In this document: in pieces, positions 13,687-16,076 of the stretch | How positions within the stretch are numbered: the stretch's first letter is position 1 | How the letters are laid out: each line of letters opens with the position of its first letter | Translations under genes and position numbers: made by a program | Notes under the pieces: generated by a model | Told to the model about the DNA's origin: nothing | What the model saw: only the letters and a program-made list of their open reading frames with translations | The model's database searches: none | Origin: CAUZRD01 sp963582255 | Lineage (GTDB): Bacteria > Pseudomonadota > Alphaproteobacteria > Rhizobiales > TMED25 | Length of the DNA stretch: 16,076 nucleotides | Assembly (NCBI GenBank): GCA_963582255.1 | Contig: CAUZRD010000030.1 | Span: 1-16,076 of the forward strand | Direction: 5' to 3'

Positions 13687-14085
13687 ATGGAGTTTAGCTT
13701 TGATCACGTGCATCTAGTTTGCCGTGATGTTGATGGTATGGCAAGTTTCTTCAATCGCATCTTTGATGCAGAACGTATTTCTTACAATCAAGATTTTAAT
13801 GGTTCAGCGAGCGCTGTTCTCCGCTTAGGTTCAATGAGGATATTCGTGCGTGGTATCAGGGCTGATGAAAATCCTGACGCCGTTGCGCCAGATACGGTTC
13901 AGGGTCTTGATCACTTTGGTGTTGGCGTTGACGATGTCTACGAAGCAGCTAAATGGCTCAAAGCCCGTGGGGCGGAGTTTTCGGTAGAACCGGCACCGCG
14001 CGGTATGGGTGGCAGGATCATCTCATACATTCGTGGGCCCGAGAACATCGATATCGAAATTGTCGGGCCCTATGTTGGTCACTAA
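13687..14085 (+). CDS. VOC-superfamily metalloprotein (glyoxalase/dioxygenase fold)
   Basis: 132 residues, a two-module VOC domain (beta-alpha-beta-beta-beta twice) as in glyoxalase I, fosfomycin-resistance proteins and methylmalonyl-CoA epimerase. Likely metal ligands: His7 in FDHVHLVCRD, His76 in QGLDHFGVGVDDV and Glu124 in NIDIEIVGP; the fourth ligand cannot be placed by eye. AAGGG lies upstream of the ATG at 13687 at a suitable distance. The gene stands alone on its strand and is convergent with the CoA-transferase (43 bp between stops). In catabolic loci such proteins often act as isomerases, lyases or ring-cleaving dioxygenases; the sequence does not choose among these. Confidence 0.87.
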   Translation: MEFSFDHVHLVCRDVDGMASFFNRIFDAERISYNQDFNGSASAVLRLGSMRIFVRGIRADENPDAVAPDTVQGLDHFGVGVDDVYEAAKWLKARGAEFSVEPAPRGMGGRIISYIRGPENIDIEIVGPYVGH

Positions 14086-14091
14086 TTCTTG

Positions 14092-14130
14092 GTGTGGATG
14101 GCTCCGCACACGTAGTTCGCAAGCTTTTTT
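14092..14130 (+). terminator. Weak possible terminator between convergent genes
   Basis: GTGTG (14092-14096) pairs with CACAC (14107-14111) over a 10-nt loop, and a T6 run lies at 14125-14130, 13 nt after the stem. The stem is short and the T-run is too far for a textbook intrinsic terminator, and it overlaps the stop of the CoA-transferase gene. Position is the main support. Confidence 0.25.
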
Positions 14131-15322
14131 ATAGGGTTACAACACCACTGCGGGCGAGATCATCTATACTTTCCTGACTGTAACCCAGATCGACCAAGAT
14201 TTGTCCTGTGTGCTCACCTAACAATGGTGCAGGCCTTGAAATACTTGGGCCGTCACAATCCATGAGCACCGGATTGCGCAGTGACTTTTGTTTGCCTGCT
14301 ACTGGATGATCAACCTCGACCACCATATCTCGCGCTACGATTTGCGGATCACTGAACACCTGATCATAATTATTGACTGGCGAGCAGGGAATGCCCCTGG
14401 AAGCCCATGCATCCTCGAGTTCTTCAGCCTTCCAGGTGAGGATGATAGGTGCCACTAGAGCGATTAGATCATTCTCATTCTGCTTCCGTGCGAGATAGGA
14501 GGAAAAGCGTGAATCTTCGAGATGATGTTCAAGTCCCAGAACCTTCATAAAATCAGCAAAAAATCCATCTCGAGCTGCAGTCACTGCGATATGGCGTCCG
14601 TCGGCTGTTTCAAATAGTTGGTAGGGCGCATTTGTTCGGTGCTTGTGGCCAAGTCGTTTGGGGACCTTGCCGGTTGCGAGAAAGCCAGCAGTTTCCCATG
14701 CAGCTACCGCAATGGATGCCTCGGCAAGCGCCACATCTACCGTGCGGCCCCCCTTATTATTTAAGCTACCAATCAGTCCTGATAGCATGGCGTAGGTTGC
14801 AAATAGCGCGCCGAACATGTCGGCGGTCTGAATCCCAGGCCTCATTGGCATGCCATCCGGATCTCCTGTGACGTAAAGTGCGCCCGAGAATGCCTCCATT
14901 GTGAGGTTCACACCTGATCGTCGGCTTTTGGGACCTGTCTGGCCAAACCCGGAAACCGAGGTGTAGACAATATTTGGATTCACCTTGCGAACGTGCTCCG
15001 CTCCGAGTCCCAATGATTTAAGTGCGCCGGGTCGGTTGTTTTCAAGAAAGCCAGCGCTGGTTTCAGCAAGCTTGAGTAAAATGTTGCGGCCTTCAGATTG
15101 TTTGAGATCGACCACCATACTGCGCTTGTTTCGGTTGAGTGCGGCGAAGCTTGCGCTCTCGCCATTTACAAATGGCGGCATGCCACGCGTCATGTCGCCT
15201 GCACCAGGGCGCTCGACTTTTATTACGTCAGCACCCATATCAGCTAGTAACATGCCGCAAAATGGCCCGGCAATCAGGTTGCCGACCTCGAGAATTTTCA
15301 GCCCATATAGAGGCCCGGTCAT
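14129..15322 (-). CDS. CaiB/BaiF family CoA-transferase
   Basis: Class III CoA-transferase, 397 residues, the family norm. It moves CoA from one acyl-CoA to a free carboxylic acid. Seen: N-terminal LKILEVGNLIAGPFCGMLLA with DMGADVIKVERPGAGD (~8-43), LNRNKRSMVVDLK (62-74), VSGFGQTGP (123-131) and the probable catalytic Asp168 in GIQTADMFGA, near Asp169 of formyl-CoA transferase. The C-terminal half holds NAPYQLFETADGRHIAVTA and the usual WASRGIPCSPVNN segment. The ATG (15322-15320) overlaps the TGA of the upstream gene by the four bases ATGA, so translation is coupled. The donor and acceptor are unknown; pairing with a lyase of the HMG-CoA type suggests a branched hydroxy-dicarboxylic acid. 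Confidence 0.93.
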   Translation of the reverse strand: MTGPLYGLKILEVGNLIAGPFCGMLLADMGADVIKVERPGAGDMTRGMPPFVNGESASFAALNRNKRSMVVDLKQSEGRNILLKLAETSAGFLENNRPGALKSLGLGAEHVRKVNPNIVYTSVSGFGQTGPKSRRSGVNLTMEAFSGALYVTGDPDGMPMRPGIQTADMFGALFATYAMLSGLIGSLNNKGGRTVDVALAEASIAVAAWETAGFLATGKVPKRLGHKHRTNAPYQLFETADGRHIAVTAARDGFFADFMKVLGLEHHLEDSRFSSYLARKQNENDLIALVAPIILTWKAEELEDAWASRGIPCSPVNNYDQVFSDPQIVARDMVVEVDHPVAGKQKSLRNPVLMDCDGPSISRPAPLLGEHTGQILVDLGYSQESIDDLARSGVVTL

Positions 15323-16076
15323 GATATAGATTTGTCGGCAGAAATGCCTAAATGATCTGATGGGTTGTTAAGAGAATCTGGCCGCTGAAAACTCTTGATA
15401 GGCTCTTTCCACGGAGACGGCGCACCCTCATAGGCCTGCGGTCCTTGAAGAAAATGCTTGGCCTGTTCGAGAGTTTCGACCCGTGGCATATCCATTGGAT
15501 AGAGCCGTTCTCCGCGTGGACATGGTCCTGCCTTGGAAACAAAACCATAGAGCGGATGGCCGACTATCTTCTCGGCGAGCCACACAACCTCAATCAACTT
15601 GTAAAGATCAACGCCGGTTGGGATGCCCATCTCTTCAAGCATGTGCATTAGATCCTCTGTTGCGATCATCGATGCTGCTCGACCATTGCCGCAATATGGA
15701 CAGCCCGCCATGCCACCGATCGAGGTCTGGAGACGAAGAGTATCTGTGACTTCCAGCACCCGTAATGCGGCATAAACTGATGCGAGCGCTGTCCCCCTTC
15801 CGTTGTGAAGATGCAGACTGAAGTCAGTGATCTCTGGCCAGCGTTCTTTAACTGCGATGATTACTTCTTCAACTTGGTGCGGCATATTCCAGCTCATCGC
15901 ATCGGCAAAATAAACTCGGCTTACCGCGATACCTGCAGCTTCCCACAACCGATACATGCGATCTAGCCAGTTCATCCGTTCCTCAAGGGTAAATTCCCCT
16001 GTCCAGTTTGATCCGAAGGCGTTGCTTGCAAGAGCTATTCCTCCTTCTTTCACGCCTGCCACGGCGGCTCCCTCAA
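15319..16076 (-). CDS. HMG-CoA-lyase-like enzyme, 5' partial
   Basis: C-terminal ~250 residues of a TIM-barrel lyase of the HMGL-like family (HMG-CoA lyase, citramalate and isopropylmalate synthase). Family residues seen: the metal-binding HxH in FSLHLHNGRGTALAS, the catalytic-loop cysteine in IGGMAGCPYCGNG (HMG-CoA lyase: G-G-C-P-Y-A), and IATEDLMHMLEEMGI. The frame continues to the window edge with good coding (EGAAVAGVKEGGI); the GTG at 16062 is internal, so the start lies beyond 16076. HMG-CoA lyase performs the retro-aldol cleavage to acetoacetate and acetyl-CoA; relatives cleave 3-hydroxy-3-methyl acyl-CoAs of other sizes. The C-terminus is longer than usual (KAGPCPRGERLYPMDMPRVE...). 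Its stop overlaps the start of the CoA-transferase, so activation and cleavage are likely consecutive steps. Confidence 0.88.
   Translation of the reverse strand, partial: EGAAVAGVKEGGIALASNAFGSNWTGEFTLEERMNWLDRMYRLWEAAGIAVSRVYFADAMSWNMPHQVEEVIIAVKERWPEITDFSLHLHNGRGTALASVYAALRVLEVTDTLRLQTSIGGMAGCPYCGNGRAASMIATEDLMHMLEEMGIPTGVDLYKLIEVVWLAEKIVGHPLYGFVSKAGPCPRGERLYPMDMPRVETLEQAKHFLQGPQAYEGAPSPWKEPIKSFQRPDSLNNPSDHLGISADKSIS

Noticed and set aside
1..16076. CRISPR arrays, transposases, integrases, toxin-antitoxin pairs
   Set aside because: No regularly spaced repeats of suitable length and no protein with such motifs was found on either strand.

Overview
The window looks like a bacterial, most likely proteobacterial, accessory chromosome region. 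Shine-Dalgarno starts are common, GC is moderate, there is a tRNA-Gln(CUG) gene, and the gene set is typical of catabolic proteobacteria (sphingomonads or similar soil and marine species). The proteobacterial assignment is an inference; no rRNA or other strong phylogenetic marker is present.

Layout. (1) 1-1629: a two-gene ABC importer operon of the nitrate/sulfonate/taurine type (ATPase cut by the left edge, then the permease); no intact substrate-binding protein is visible. (2) 1630-2498: an AT-rich stretch with a 12-bp inverted repeat and three TTAATC repeats exactly 10 bp apart, then a short signal-peptide ORF that may be a relic, then a C9/G7 hairpin beside the start of the next gene. (3) 2499-4154: a thiamine-pyrophosphate enzyme of the acetolactate-synthase fold. 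(4) 4243-4369: tRNA-Gln and its probable promoter, followed by a GC-rich palindromic patch. (5) 4702-7772: an intact ABM-domain gene, a stretch of gene fragments on alternating strands (including the C-terminus of an amidohydrolase), two tandem two-domain carboxymuconolactone-decarboxylase-like genes, a broken second copy of the ABM gene, and a broken AraC-like N-terminus. (6) 7842-9653: a full-length RecQ helicase with changed residues in its aromatic-rich loop. (7) 9870-16076: a catabolic-looking block. It holds an alpha/beta hydrolase resembling 2,6-dihydroxypseudooxynicotine hydrolase, divergent from a PNPOx-like flavoprotein, a dienelactone hydrolase and a DUF6295-like protein. A VOC protein follows, convergent with a translationally coupled CaiB-type CoA-transferase and an HMG-CoA-lyase-like enzyme cut by the right edge.

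How the genes may work together (inference): the hydrolases, VOC protein, flavoprotein, CoA-transferase and retro-aldol lyase suggest breakdown of an organic acid or ring-cleavage product through CoA activation and C-C cleavage; the importer and TPP enzyme may contribute. The substrate cannot be read from the sequence. The middle of the window carries many marks of gene decay and duplication next to a tRNA, as expected of a rearranging accessory region. No CRISPR array, transposase, integrase or phage gene was seen.
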